Assembly: GCF_024343675.1 (NCBI RefSeq)
Contig: NZ_RJUD01000001.1
Coordinates: 62,001 to 126,000, forward strand
Direction of reading: 5' to 3'
Length of the DNA: 64,000 bases
From: Lacihabitans sp. CS3-21
GTDB lineage: Bacteria > Bacteroidota > Bacteroidia > Cytophagales > Spirosomataceae
In this document: positions 28,537 to 37,656 of the stretch, in pieces
Numbering within the stretch: the first letter of the stretch is position 1
Layout of the letters: each line of letters begins with the position of its first letter
Position numbers and translations under genes: made by a program
The notes under the pieces: model-generated
The model's input: the letters and a program-made list of their open reading frames with translations, nothing else
Database searches by the model: none
Told to the model about the DNA's origin: nothing

Positions 28537-28714
28537 CTTTTTATAATAGGTTTTGCAAAAGTAATATATTTTAGCTTTGCAAATGTCAAGCCAAAAGTAT
28601 TATGCTTAATTGAACCAGCCAAAAACGCCAAAATTTTAGAAGCGGAAAGAGCTTTTTAGCAGAAAAAGGAAAGGATTTACTTAGAAGAATCCAATTAAGT
28701 CGATGGTAATTAGA

Positions 28715-29329
28715 CTACTTAGTCAATTGGTACTTAAAATTCAAAGGAAAAGACCAAATAAGGATGTCCTTAAGTTGTAAATAAGAAAATGACAAACCAA
28801 CTATTGCATTTTTTGAAATTGAATACTGACAATTTATATTTGCAGAAGGGCCAACAATTGTAGTTTTTAGTTTATCTTCAAAATAGATTTGATATATAGG
28901 TAAAGAGAAATCCGTAATATCAGGAAAAACAATAGAATATTCTTTCGGACTTGTTGTTATCAATCGTGAAACCGAGCCTGCAACACCAAGTGCAACTTTA
29001 ATTTTTTTATTTACTAAAATGTAATTAACACCTAAATCTAGATGATTAATTAGAACTAAATGTCTAAATTCTGCTAATTGATCAAACGAACCCAAAGGAG
29101 TTGCTTTATAATAATATTCATCTGATTTAGAAAATTGATAACTTCCTAGCATTAAACTAGCTTCAAAGTTTTTTGACATTCTTTTCTGAAGACCAATTTG
29201 AAAATCATTTCCCCTAAAGTCACCTTTTGAATAAAAAGAGCGACCATATTTAGTATTTATGGAAATTTGAGAAAAAGAGGATATGGGAGAAAACGCCAGA
29301 AAAACTAGAAGTATACCATTTCTAAACAT
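28715..29329 (-). CDS. Probable outer-membrane beta-barrel protein
   Basis: 204 residues with a signal peptide (about 1-21, ending SFSQ). The rest alternates polar and hydrophobic residues in strands such as 'FEASLMLGSYQFSK', 'HLDLGVNYILVNKKIKVALGVAGS' and a terminal 'LKDILIWSFPLNFKYQLTK' ending close to an aromatic. Length and pattern fit a small 8-stranded outer-membrane barrel. No specific family is recognised. It lies 70 bp downstream of a lipoprotein gene on the same strand, and its sequence is strikingly AT-rich. Confidence 0.65.
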   Translation of the reverse strand: MFRNGILLVFLAFSPISSFSQISINTKYGRSFYSKGDFRGNDFQIGLQKRMSKNFEASLMLGSYQFSKSDEYYYKATPLGSFDQLAEFRHLVLINHLDLGVNYILVNKKIKVALGVAGSVSRLITTSPKEYSIVFPDITDFSLPIYQIYFEDKLKTTIVGPSANINCQYSISKNAIVGLSFSYLQLKDILIWSFPLNFKYQLTK

Positions 29330-29399
29330 AACTACTTTATTAAAAAAAGTTTAACATTTTTTTGTTGAAAACAAGTAGGCAGATTACTTGTTTCTCATT

Positions 29400-30503
29400 T
29401 TATTGGTTTTCTAATTTATAAAAAATCCTATCATCACCTACCGTAGTTGGTGCAGAATCTAAATAATTAATTAGTCTTCCAGCCAAAACCTTATCCTGAG
29501 CCTTATATGTTATATTATACGAGGCTGTAATTCCTTGAGTCGAAGTTCCATTCACTCCAACAGTTAATGATTGGGTAGACCCAGCATCATCAATTTCAAA
29601 AGGATTTACTACATAATTTTGACCATGTGAAGTATTGAAATACCAATTAAACAAATTAAGATAAGCAGAATACCCCCCAGAAGCTTGATTTCTCGATGGA
29701 GTTGACCAAAGCGGATTTGGAGAAAATGCGGTTGAATACGAAACATTATAAACTACTACATTAAATCGTAATTCTGGCCCACCAAAGTACCACGACTCAA
29801 TATCACTAAGGTTCGGGCATTGAATGTAGTTAATTATTTCTGCATTCCCCAAATTTCTCGCATAAGCAACTTTCGCTCCTTTTTTATCTAATTTATTAAC
29901 ATCTAAACCAATTCTTTCGTTATTACCAATTACTATTACAGGTTGATCCGGTTGTATTTTTGCATCAATTAAATACGTTTTTCCCTTGCTATCAAATGCT
30001 TTCAATTGCTTCGTTTCATTTTCAATTGCACCATTTGCAACCACAACTAAAACCTCTTTAGAAATTTCATTCCACTTTTCTATATTTAAAGGAATACTAA
30101 TGTTTAATTTTTCATTTCCACTAATTAGTGATTCAATAGTCTCTCCTTCTTTATTTCTGTTATAAATATTTTTAAAGCTATCGTTTGAGAGATTTATTGA
30201 TAAAAAAGTCTTCGCTAAAATATCAAAATCACCATCAAATTTTTTATTGGCTTCTGATTTAATAATTTGTCGTACTTCTTTGTCTTTCAATATTTTGGCA
30301 AGTGATTTAGCGAACTGCTCATATTGAAAATTTCCTTCCAAATAACTTAATTTAGCACCCTTTCCATCATAGAGCTTTGCTGTAGAGGGTATTAAAATTT
30401 TATTAGAATTTAGAGATTCAACTGGGGTTAAATCTTCTTGAATACTATTTTTGCATGAAAAAAATAGTCCTGTTAAAAATAAAATCATTGACAAATGTTT
30501 CAT
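29400..30503 (-). CDS. Lipoprotein of unknown function (DUF3103-like)
   Basis: 367 residues with a lipoprotein signal: hydrophobic MKHLSMILFLTGLFFSC, lipidation Cys17 and a following Lys-Asn. The middle carries 'VLVVVANGAIENETKQLKAF' and 'PDQPVIVIGNNERIG', reminiscent of DUF3103 proteins; this match is from memory and weak. The C-terminal half (about 225-345) is rich in Asn, Tyr and Ser and likely a beta domain. Probably envelope-located. It is followed by the beta-barrel gene, and a surface complex is possible. Confidence 0.6.
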   Translation of the reverse strand: MKHLSMILFLTGLFFSCKNSIQEDLTPVESLNSNKILIPSTAKLYDGKGAKLSYLEGNFQYEQFAKSLAKILKDKEVRQIIKSEANKKFDGDFDILAKTFLSINLSNDSFKNIYNRNKEGETIESLISGNEKLNISIPLNIEKWNEISKEVLVVVANGAIENETKQLKAFDSKGKTYLIDAKIQPDQPVIVIGNNERIGLDVNKLDKKGAKVAYARNLGNAEIINYIQCPNLSDIESWYFGGPELRFNVVVYNVSYSTAFSPNPLWSTPSRNQASGGYSAYLNLFNWYFNTSHGQNYVVNPFEIDDAGSTQSLTVGVNGTSTQGITASYNITYKAQDKVLAGRLINYLDSAPTTVGDDRIFYKLENQ

Positions 30504-30540
30504 ATTTTTACATGTTTAATTGTTAAAAAATTAAATATCC

Positions 30541-30579
30541 AAAGCCCCCTGCGTCTGCCAAGATCTTCGGGGGCTTTGT
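30541..30579 (-). terminator. Likely terminator of the Crp-like regulator gene
   Basis: AAAGCCCCC / GGGGGCTTT arms separated by about 18 nt, located 90 bp past the regulator stop. On the minus strand an AT-rich tract follows but not a clean T run, so efficiency is uncertain. Confidence 0.5.
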
Positions 30580-30666
30580 TGCTTGTAAAGTTCTGAAAGG
30601 TTTTTGAGACGAACAATTGCGAAATGACAAGAAATGGCTTGTCATTTTGCAATTCATGTAGCAACA

Positions 30667-31242
30667 TTATTTTTTAAGTCTCCGTTTGCTGCGTACTTTG
30701 CTCAGGTGGCTGGGGGTGGTGTTCAGAAAAGAGGCTATCATCCACTGTGGTACTTGGTTAGCAAGGCCGGGCTGTAGTGCTTCAAACATAGCTAGGCGGT
30801 CTTCTACTTTACGCAGTTGGTGCAAGCGGTTACGGAACTCCAACTGCAAGAGGTAGTTTCGGTAGATTTTAAGAATCTGCAAAAGAACTTCCAAGCCTGA
30901 TATGGCCAGTGCTTCAAAGGCCGCCTTTTTGATGTAGCGGGCTTTGGTTTTGGTTACCGCTTGTATATTGCTCTTAGACTTTATGCCTAATTCAAAACTC
31001 TCTACTTGGTAAATCCATTCCGAGTCTGTCAATATCCAATGTGTTATTTCAGATTCAGATTCAATATACGAAAATTCACGGAGAATTCCACTTTCTACAA
31101 AGTATATTTTGTCTGAAGTGTCTCCTTCTTTCAATAGAAACTCGTTTGGTTCAAAAATTACTCTTTCAAAGAGTGTATCAATGTTTTGGAGCAATTCGGT
31201 TGGTAAATTGTGATTTTGTTGGAAATATTCTATTAACTGCAT
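30667..31242 (-). CDS. Crp/Fnr-family transcriptional regulator
   Basis: 191 residues. The cyclic-nucleotide-binding-like beta roll spans about 15-115 ('FLLKEGDTSDKIYFVESGILREFSY'). It lacks the Arg of a classical cAMP pocket. A C-terminal helix-turn-helix spans about 150-188 ('QWMIASFLNTTPSHLSKVRS'). This short form is the common Bacteroidota Crp/Fnr type that often regulates neighbouring genes. No target site is evident. Confidence 0.88.
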   Translation of the reverse strand: MQLIEYFQQNHNLPTELLQNIDTLFERVIFEPNEFLLKEGDTSDKIYFVESGILREFSYIESESEITHWILTDSEWIYQVESFELGIKSKSNIQAVTKTKARYIKKAAFEALAISGLEVLLQILKIYRNYLLQLEFRNRLHQLRKVEDRLAMFEALQPGLANQVPQWMIASFLNTTPSHLSKVRSKRRLKK

Positions 31243-31452
31243 TTTTGGTTGGGTGGTTTATAAAGATTTTGTGGAACACAAATATAAAACAAGAATTGGT
31301 AGATTTACAAAGGATTGAATATACAACCAATTCTACATCTGAGTTTATTTTTTAAACAGAATCTTTATACGTGTCTAAACCAAAATCACCATTTTTAGGT
31401 TATGAAATTATAACCACGACTATTTTGTCGCATTACGGATTTTAAAACTTCG

Positions 31453-32241
31453 ATGTCGAAACTCGCTCCTGAGGACAAATTTATTGATTTTTCGGATTAT
31501 GGTCGGCCTATTGCTAGAGGAATAGCAACCTTCTTAAAAAACACCCAGGTCACGCCTATTCATATTACATTGGCATTTGGGGTATCTGGTTTGTTGGCCA
31601 TTTACCTGATTTTTGAAGAATATTATTGGGCTGCTGCATTTTTTCTTATTCTAAAATCGATACTAGACGCTGCTGACGGCGAACTTTCTCGCCAAAAAAA
31701 TACGCCTTCGTATGTGGGTAGATATTTGGATAGCATTTTTGATATTGTACTAAATTTTCTTTTACTTTTTTCTATTGGATTTCTGAGCCATTCGCCTATT
31801 TGGATTACATTTTTGGCTTTCATTTGTATACAGTTACAAGGTACTTTGTACAACTATTACTACGTCATTCTCCGAAATATCAGCATCGGAGGAGACAACA
31901 CCAGCAAGGTTTTTGAGCAAAAAGCACCAATAGCTTTTGCAGGTGAAAATCAGAAAACCGTAAACGTCATGTTTATGATATTCAATTTTTTATATGGGTT
32001 TTTTGATAGATTTATCCAAATGTTGGATGTCAATGCTCACCGCTCCAAAAACTACCCCAACTGGTTTATGAGCTTCGTTTCTGTATATGGTTTGGGCTTT
32101 CAGCTGATGCTTATTTCTGTATTATTAATATTGGGTTATTTGCACTTTATCCTTCTGTTTTTTGTTGCTTATACCGTTTTGTTACCCATTATGATTACCA
32201 TAAGAAAGGCCTTGAATCAATATTCGAAAAGAAACGGGTGA
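31453..32241 (+). CDS. CDP-alcohol phosphatidyltransferase
   Basis: 262-residue membrane enzyme with about six hydrophobic helices. The family motif is complete: Asp72-x2-Asp75-Gly76-x2-Ser79-Arg80-x8-Gly89-x3-Asp93-x3-Asp97, with Ser for the usual Ala before Arg. It transfers a phosphoalcohol group from a CDP-activated donor to an alcohol in phospholipid (or related) synthesis. The product (phosphatidylglycerol phosphate, phosphatidylinositol or other) cannot be deduced. It is followed by a terminator-like hairpin. Confidence 0.87.
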   Translation: MSKLAPEDKFIDFSDYGRPIARGIATFLKNTQVTPIHITLAFGVSGLLAIYLIFEEYYWAAAFFLILKSILDAADGELSRQKNTPSYVGRYLDSIFDIVLNFLLLFSIGFLSHSPIWITFLAFICIQLQGTLYNYYYVILRNISIGGDNTSKVFEQKAPIAFAGENQKTVNVMFMIFNFLYGFFDRFIQMLDVNAHRSKNYPNWFMSFVSVYGLGFQLMLISVLLILGYLHFILLFFVAYTVLLPIMITIRKALNQYSKRNG

Positions 32242-32323
32242 TTGAAGTTTTCAAGAGCTAATTTTTCAATACTTTAGTGAAAATAGTATAAATATTTTTA
32301 AATTGCAGTCGTTGTAAATTAAA

Positions 32324-32370
32324 GACCAAAAACTACAGCCCTTTAGGGCCAAGTTTGGTTTCCTTTTTTC
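32324..32370 (+). terminator. Probable terminator after the CDP-alcohol transferase gene
   Basis: Nested inverted repeats: outer ACCAAA / TTTGGT and inner GCCCTTTAGGGC, followed by TTCCTTTTTT on the plus strand. It ends 19 bp before the small Lys-rich gene, so it could also be a leader structure for that gene. Confidence 0.5.
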
Positions 32371-32388
32371 AATTAAACACTTATAAAA

Positions 32389-32496
32389 ATGGGAAAAGCA
32401 CAAGACGCCAAAAAAGCTGTAAAAAAAGAACCTGCCAAAACAGCTAAAGAAAAAAAGCAGGAAAAACAAGAAAAGAAAAACAGAAAAGACTATTGA
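32389..32496 (+). CDS. 35-residue Lys-rich small protein
   Basis: Begins MGKAQDAKKAVKKEPAKTAK and ends KKNRKDY, with nearly half Lys/Arg and many Glu. The ATG is followed by an uninterrupted frame and, 2 bp after the stop, by a textbook intrinsic terminator, so it forms a complete transcription unit. Similar small basic proteins starting MGKAQ occur in other Bacteroidota as far as I recall. It may bind nucleic acid. Function unknown. Confidence 0.65.
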   Translation: MGKAQDAKKAVKKEPAKTAKEKKQEKQEKKNRKDY

Positions 32497-32497
32497 A

Positions 32498-32523
32498 AAA
32501 CACCCTTTTGAGGTGTTTTTTTT
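32498..32523 (+). terminator. Intrinsic terminator of the small Lys-rich gene
   Basis: AACACC / GGTGTT stem with a 7-nt loop directly followed by eight Ts. It starts 2 bp after the stop codon and ends 11 bp before the mnmH start. Confidence 0.85.
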
Positions 32524-32533
32524 ATTAAAAAAG

Positions 32534-33574
32534 ATGGCAATCAATAAAATTGAAATCGAGGAATTTGTTGCAATATTTAGGGAAAACTTGGTTTTAGATG
32601 TAAGAAGTCCTGGTGAATATGCTCATGCCCACATACCTACCGCTCATAGTTTACCCCTATTTACCAACGAAGAACGAAAAGTTGTAGGCACGGCATACAA
32701 GCAAGAAAGCAAAGAAAAAGCTATAAAAATAGGATTAGACTACTTCGGCCCAAAAATGAGAGCCCTGGTAGAAGAGGTAGAAGAATTAGTGAAAACCAAA
32801 AACACAAAAATACTGGTGCATTGTTGGCGTGGCGGTATGCGAAGTGGTGGTGTTGCTTGGCTATTAGATCTATATGGATTCGAAGTATATCAGTTGATTG
32901 GTGGCTATAAAGCATATCGCAATTGGGTTCTGAGCCAATTTGAAAGGCCTTATGATATTACCATTTTAAGCGGAAATACGGGAAGTGGAAAAACGCCTTT
33001 GCTTCATGAATTAGAGAAGTCAGGAATGCAAATGGTTGATTTAGAAGCCCTTGCCAATCATAAAGGCTCAGCTTTAGGTGGCATCAATCAACCTCCACAA
33101 CCTAGCCAAGAGATGTTTGAGAACCTACTTGCACAAAAATTCTCCCTTAAAAATTTAGCGGAAATCATTCTCCTGGAAGACGAAAGTCAACGAATTGGTA
33201 ATGTAAATATTCCAAATATTTTATGGCAAAAAATGAAAGAAAGCAATCTGATTTATCTCCAAATTCCGTTTGACGAACGCCTTAAATATTTGGTAGATGA
33301 ATACGGAAAACTTCCATTTGGCGAACTGAAAAGTGCAATTTTAAGAATACAAAAAAGACTTGGCGGACTCGAAACCAAGAATGCCCTACAACATTTAGAG
33401 AGTCAAAATCTGAGTGCCTGTTTTGGTATTTTACTGCGATATTATGATAAATGGTACGAAAAAGGCCTTCATGCCAAAGAAAATGGAGAGGTTATTAAAA
33501 TAGAAGGAGAAAGCGTGAATGTTGAAGCAAACGCAAAAAAAATCATAGAACAACAATGGAAGAAATTAGACTAA
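32534..33574 (+). CDS. mnmH: tRNA 2-selenouridine synthase
   Basis: Converts 2-thiouridine at the wobble position of certain tRNAs to 2-selenouridine using selenophosphate. Start set at ATG 32534 ([10 protein letters not shown]); the longer frame runs back into the terminator. The ~346-residue protein has an N-terminal rhodanese domain with Cys97 in [16 protein letters not shown]-loop domain follows with GNTGSGKT at 147-154. The gene overlaps selD by 19 bp, which couples the selenium donor with its user. Confidence 0.95.
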   Translation: MAINKIEIEEFVAIFRENLVLDVRSPGEYAHAHIPTAHSLPLFTNEERKVVGTAYKQESKEKAIKIGLDYFGPKMRALVEEVEELVKTKNTKILVHCWRGGMRSGGVAWLLDLYGFEVYQLIGGYKAYRNWVLSQFERPYDITILSGNTGSGKTPLLHELEKSGMQMVDLEALANHKGSALGGINQPPQPSQEMFENLLAQKFSLKNLAEIILLEDESQRIGNVNIPNILWQKMKESNLIYLQIPFDERLKYLVDEYGKLPFGELKSAILRIQKRLGGLETKNALQHLESQNLSACFGILLRYYDKWYEKGLHAKENGEVIKIEGESVNVEANAKKIIEQQWKKLD

Positions 33575-34608
33575 CGCAATATTCGCACGGTGCAGGTTGT
33601 GGCTGCAAAATATCACCTCAAGTATTAGACGTGATTTTGAAAGGAAACATAGCCCTACCTAATAACGAAAATCTCATCGTAGGTAATCATAGCAAAGACG
33701 ACGCCGCAGTACTGAATCTTGGCAATGGCTCCGCCCTAATTTCTACCACGGATTTCTTTATGCCCATCGTTGACGACCCCTATAACTTTGGTCGAATTGC
33801 CTCCTGCAATGCCATCAGCGACGTGTACGCCATGGGAGGTAAACCCGTTTTGGCCATTGCCATTCTGGGTTGGCCTATCAATAAACTTTCAGCAGAAGTG
33901 GCTCAAAAAGTAATAGATGGCAGCCGAAGCATCTGCCTTGAAGCGGGAATTTCTCTTGCAGGTGGACACAGTATTGACTCACCAGAACCCATATTTGGCT
34001 TGGCCGTAAACGGAATAGTCCCATTAGAAAATATCAAACAAAACAACCAAGCAAAAGAGGGCGATGTGTTGTTTCTGACCAAACCACTTGGCGTGGGAAT
34101 TTTGACAACGGCCGAGAAAAAGGCCATCTTAAAACCCGCACATAAAGACCTGGCACCCCATCAAATGATGCGATTGAATAAAGTTGGCGAAGAGTTAGGA
34201 AAATTGGCTTGTGTTTCGGCCATGACAGACGTAACTGGATTTGGTTTACTCGGACATTTAACCGAAATGGCCGAAGGCTCAGGTTTGAGTGCAGTTATTG
34301 ATTTTGAAAAAATACCCGTAATTACGCCTGAAATATATGATTATATAGCCCAAGGTTCAGTTCCTGGCGGAACCAACAGAAATATGGATAGTTATGGACA
34401 CAAAATTGCCCCATTGACGGATCAGCAAAGAGCAATTTTGGCCGATCCACAGACCAGCGGTGGTTTGTTGATTGCTGTGGCTAAAGACCAAGCTTCGGAA
34501 GTTGTTAAAGTTTTGACAGAAAATGGATTAGCCGATTTCTGTGAACCGATGGGATATTTGACTGAAACTTCGGAATTTGTGGTGAATATTGGTGGCACAA
34601 TTTTTTAA
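33556..34608 (+). CDS. selD: Selenide, water dikinase (selenophosphate synthetase)
   Basis: Makes selenophosphate from selenide and ATP. The 350-residue protein has the N-terminal catalytic loop [11 protein letters not shown], with Cys15 and Lys18 corresponding to E. coli Cys17 and Lys20. The Asp-rich Mg-ATP sites '[13 protein letters not shown]' and '[10 protein letters not shown]' are present. The active-site residue is Cys, not Sec. It overlaps mnmH; no selA or selB is seen in this window, so selenium use here is for tRNA. Confidence 0.96.
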   Translation: MEEIRLTQYSHGAGCGCKISPQVLDVILKGNIALPNNENLIVGNHSKDDAAVLNLGNGSALISTTDFFMPIVDDPYNFGRIASCNAISDVYAMGGKPVLAIAILGWPINKLSAEVAQKVIDGSRSICLEAGISLAGGHSIDSPEPIFGLAVNGIVPLENIKQNNQAKEGDVLFLTKPLGVGILTTAEKKAILKPAHKDLAPHQMMRLNKVGEELGKLACVSAMTDVTGFGLLGHLTEMAEGSGLSAVIDFEKIPVITPEIYDYIAQGSVPGGTNRNMDSYGHKIAPLTDQQRAILADPQTSGGLLIAVAKDQASEVVKVLTENGLADFCEPMGYLTETSEFVVNIGGTIF

Positions 34609-34651
34609 ATTGTGTTATCTTTAAAGGCAATTTGATAAATTGCTCCACTGT

Positions 34652-35545
34652 ATGAACAGAAAAACTTTCCTTCAAACCAGCCTTGGTTTTTTGATAGGCT
34701 CACAGGCTTTTTCAAAACCTAAAAACAAACGAAAGCTTTGTTTTAATACTTTGGCTTGCCCCGATTGGAGCTTAAAAGAAATTTTTGAAAATGCCCAAAA
34801 GTATGGCTTCAAAGCCATAGAAATCAGAGGAATAAAGGGCGATGTGGATATTTTGAACAGTCCTGCATTCGAACCAAGTAAATTATCTGAAATCAAACGA
34901 ATGTCTAAAGATTTTGATGTAAAAATCTTAAATCTCAACTCCTCTGTCGTACTGCACGAATATGAATCTGAAAAACGCAACAAAAATCTAGATATAGCCA
35001 AAAAATACATAGACTTAGCACAAGAATTAGGGTGTCCTTTTATAAGAGTTTTTCCTGATAAATTCCCGAAAGAGAAACCCAAGGAATTTGCCTTAGATAC
35101 TATAAAGTCTAATTACGAAACACTCATCGATTATTGCAAAGGTTCAAAAGTAAAAGTGCTGCTCGATGCCCACGGTGATTTGGTTTGGTCAGAAGACCTC
35201 CTTAAAATGATGCAAGGCTTTGATAAAAAGCACATTGGACTTATCTGGGATTTTTTTAATATGCATTTGATAACCAAAGAAAGTCCACAAAAAATGTATG
35301 AAACGCTCAAAAATTACATAGAAATCGTACAGATAAAAGACGGTTTTTTTAAATCCAATAATACCTACGAATATACCCTCACGGGCAAAGGCGAAGCACC
35401 TATTGCAGAAATCCTTAGCATAATTGAAAGCGAAAAGTATAAAGGCTTCATCAGTTTCGAATGGGAAAAACGCTGGCATCCTGAGCTACCCAATCCTGAG
35501 GAGGCTTTGCCAAAATTTGTAGAATTCATGAAAAATAGTTTTTGA
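34652..35545 (+). CDS. Sugar-phosphate isomerase/epimerase-like TIM barrel, exported
   Basis: About 297 residues from Met 34652 (MNRKTFLQTSLGFLIGSQAF), which gives a signal sequence. An ATG 12 bp upstream is also in frame. The remainder is an AP-endonuclease-2-like TIM barrel with 'FKAIEIRG', 'VLLDAHGDL', 'HIGLIWDFFNMH', 'IVQIKDG' and a final 'FISFEWEKRWHPELPNPEEALPKF', the usual metal-binding layout of xylose-isomerase-like proteins. A periplasmic sugar isomerase or epimerase is inferred. It follows selD by 43 bp without obvious functional link. Confidence 0.82.
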   Translation: MNRKTFLQTSLGFLIGSQAFSKPKNKRKLCFNTLACPDWSLKEIFENAQKYGFKAIEIRGIKGDVDILNSPAFEPSKLSEIKRMSKDFDVKILNLNSSVVLHEYESEKRNKNLDIAKKYIDLAQELGCPFIRVFPDKFPKEKPKEFALDTIKSNYETLIDYCKGSKVKVLLDAHGDLVWSEDLLKMMQGFDKKHIGLIWDFFNMHLITKESPQKMYETLKNYIEIVQIKDGFFKSNNTYEYTLTGKGEAPIAEILSIIESEKYKGFISFEWEKRWHPELPNPEEALPKFVEFMKNSF

Positions 35546-35602
35546 AATAGTTTTATATTCCTAATTTTAGGGGTATTTCAAAACCCTAAAACACTATCAA
35601 TC

Positions 35603-36031
35603 ATGGATTTAAACATCAATTATTTGGCAATTACCATTGCCGTAGTAGCCCATTTTGTGCTTGGTTTTCTTTGGTACACGCCACTTTTCGGTAAAGCTTG
35701 GGCCAAAGAACTCAAAATGGATACAACTCAAACGCCTGACCCGAAAGTGATGATAAAAGGCATGGTCTTTAATCTCATCGGAAACTTCTTTATGGCTTAT
35801 GTGTTGGCTCATAACAACGCCGCATGGAGTTTTGTGCCGGGGATGGATCAGATGGGAAAAGTTGGGACTATCCTCAATTCTGCCATTTTTACTTGGTTGG
35901 GTTTTTATGTTCCCTACCATCTTGGAGCCATCGTGTGGGAAAGCCGCTCTTGGAAACTGTTCTTTATCAACACGGGCTATGCTTTGGCTTCTTTATTGTT
36001 GGTTTCAGGAATTCTGACTTTCATGGGCTAA
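35603..36031 (+). CDS. DUF1761 membrane protein
   Basis: 142 residues with four hydrophobic segments (about 8-27, 48-68, 80-100 and 118-140). The conserved 'HFVLGFLWYTPLFGKAW' at the N-terminus is typical of the DUF1761 family of small inner-membrane proteins. Function unknown. It is a single gene with a long inverted repeat 20 bp downstream. Confidence 0.8.
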   Translation: MDLNINYLAITIAVVAHFVLGFLWYTPLFGKAWAKELKMDTTQTPDPKVMIKGMVFNLIGNFFMAYVLAHNNAAWSFVPGMDQMGKVGTILNSAIFTWLGFYVPYHLGAIVWESRSWKLFFINTGYALASLLLVSGILTFMG

Positions 36032-36050
36032 ACTATAAATGATAATAAAA

Positions 36051-36101
36051 TTGCCACAGATTCACTATTGTTTAAACTATTAACTTGTGAATCTGTGGCA
36101 A
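36051..36101. terminator. Long inverted repeat between convergent genes
   Basis: Perfect 15-bp arms TTGCCACAGATTCAC and its complement, separated by 21 nt. On the minus strand it is followed by TTTTATTATC. It separates the convergent DUF1761 and lipoprotein genes, so it may terminate transcription; the arms also resemble a dispersed intergenic repeat. Confidence 0.5.
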
Positions 36102-36157
36102 AAAAAATGACCCCATCAAAATCAACGGAGCCATTTAACCCTAACCATTATAATTTC

Positions 36158-36538
36158 CTACTTACACACTTCCAAATCCATTATTACCCCGAAAGCACTC
36201 CAATTCATCTTGAGGCTAGTTTCTGAAAAGGTCTCAATATCGTATTCCCAACCAGTTTTTGATTTCTTGTTATTGTCTAATACATTGCTGATTACAATTT
36301 TCTTTTTATTGGCAGACAAAGCCCACTTGCCCGTGTCGTTAAACCGACCGCCTTTAGAGCCTTGTTCCCAAGTACCGTCTGCTTTAAAATATTGCGAAGA
36401 AATGGTACCCGTACCAGCTTTTGCACACCACCATTTATTGGTTATTTGAGACGTGGGGTCAGGGCTTGTATCTTCATTTGTGCAAGAGTTTAAAAGTGCC
36501 GAGCATACCAGAAGAATTAGAATAAAATTTGTTCTCAT
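36158..36538 (-). CDS. Small lipocalin-like lipoprotein
   Basis: 126 residues with lipoprotein signal MRTNFILILLVCSALLNSC and lipidation at Cys19. The mature part has a lipocalin-like opening 'ITNKWWCAKAGTGT', internal 'FKADGTWEQGS' and 'GKWALSANKKKIVI' strands and a terminal Cys, as in the many Bacteroidota lipocalin-like (DUF4923/lipocalin_4-like) lipoproteins. Ligand unknown. It lies downstream of a fibre-like gene on the same strand. Confidence 0.7.
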   Translation of the reverse strand: MRTNFILILLVCSALLNSCTNEDTSPDPTSQITNKWWCAKAGTGTISSQYFKADGTWEQGSKGGRFNDTGKWALSANKKKIVISNVLDNNKKSKTGWEYDIETFSETSLKMNWSAFGVIMDLEVCK

Positions 36539-36590
36539 TTAATTGAAATTTTAATTATTTTTCACGAATTAATAAATTGATAATCAGCAT

Positions 36591-37637
36591 TTAAAATGTA
36601 AAAACCGTAAAGTTAAAAGAGGTCATCGGAAGGCTAATAGTAGATGTTGAAGTGTTGGTAAACCTTACTTCGATCCAATCATCACTCGAAACCATGGCTG
36701 ATGCTATGCTCAGGCCTAATGGTAGAGCAACATTTGGTGAGACCATCACAGTGTTTCTTGCCTTTGTTATATTGGTTAAATTAAACAACACGGTTTGGGT
36801 TACTCCACTTGGGAGGTTCGAAAAAGTGGTTACTCTATCATAGTTTGTGATAGCAGTTATTTTATTACCTGTAGTTCCAATTTTTGCGGTACCATTTACT
36901 TCAAGCGAGTGGCTAACGTTGGCAGTGCTTGCAATACCGATAGAAACTGAATTGGGCGTAATTCGAGTTTCACCACCATTATAAAATGAGCGAATATCTT
37001 TTTCAAGAAAAATGAAATCGCCTTGACTATATGGATCCTTGTTCTCAAAAACTGTGTTTCCTGCTAAGCTATAACCACCCATAGAATAAGTACTCCTGGA
37101 GGGATATCTTTTGATTGAAAACTCTGATTGCGAAATATAACCTTGGGTTTGTAACCTTAAGCCCACGGTATTATTACGACTAATCGCTTCGAGGTTATAA
37201 CTCACAAGATTGTCTAAAGTATTGGTGGTGTCATCTACGACAATTCGTTTATAGGAAACAATCGACCTATTGGTACTTAATTCTTCTCGAAACCTATAAA
37301 GGCTGTTTCCAAATGTACCAGACTCATTTAAATTTATCAAAAACTCAGAGTTGAGTTTTTTATTATTTAAGAAAGCTTTACCCGAATTGTCAATTCCAAA
37401 CCAAAGGCCATTGTTGGCATTTGTACCAGTGGCTCCATTGGTAAACTGGATTTCTGAATTCACATTACCTGCCCGATTAATTTGAAGCTCGGAGTTGGGC
37501 TCAACCACATTGATTCCAACTTTATTTGCCGTGGTATTTAGAGCATTGCTAGTGGCATTGTTTGGTAAAATCGTAAAACTTTGTGCATTTACTATACTCT
37601 GCACAGCCATTAATAATATAAAAAGTTTAGTTTTCAT
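36591..37637 (-). CDS. Secreted fibre-like protein
   Basis: 348 residues with a signal peptide (about 1-18, ending VNAQ). It starts with 'SFTILPNNATSNALNTTANKVGINVVEPNSELQINRAGN', the same type of 'VGI..PNSELQI' module seen in the fibre-like proteins at 10-12.8 kb and 47-52.5 kb. The C-terminal ~90 residues are a beta domain ending in 'SFNFTVFTF'. Probably exported and surface-attached; function unknown. It may be co-transcribed with the downstream lipocalin-like gene (52 bp). Confidence 0.7.
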   Translation of the reverse strand: MKTKLFILLMAVQSIVNAQSFTILPNNATSNALNTTANKVGINVVEPNSELQINRAGNVNSEIQFTNGATGTNANNGLWFGIDNSGKAFLNNKKLNSEFLINLNESGTFGNSLYRFREELSTNRSIVSYKRIVVDDTTNTLDNLVSYNLEAISRNNTVGLRLQTQGYISQSEFSIKRYPSRSTYSMGGYSLAGNTVFENKDPYSQGDFIFLEKDIRSFYNGGETRITPNSVSIGIASTANVSHSLEVNGTAKIGTTGNKITAITNYDRVTTFSNLPSGVTQTVLFNLTNITKARNTVMVSPNVALPLGLSIASAMVSSDDWIEVRFTNTSTSTISLPMTSFNFTVFTF

Positions 37638-37656
37638 GTATATAAAGTTTAATTAT

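Noticed and set aside
28067-28659. Two plus-strand frames (28067-28483 and 28444-28659)
   Set aside because: They are antisense to the methyltransferase pseudogene or its upstream region and show no conserved motif.
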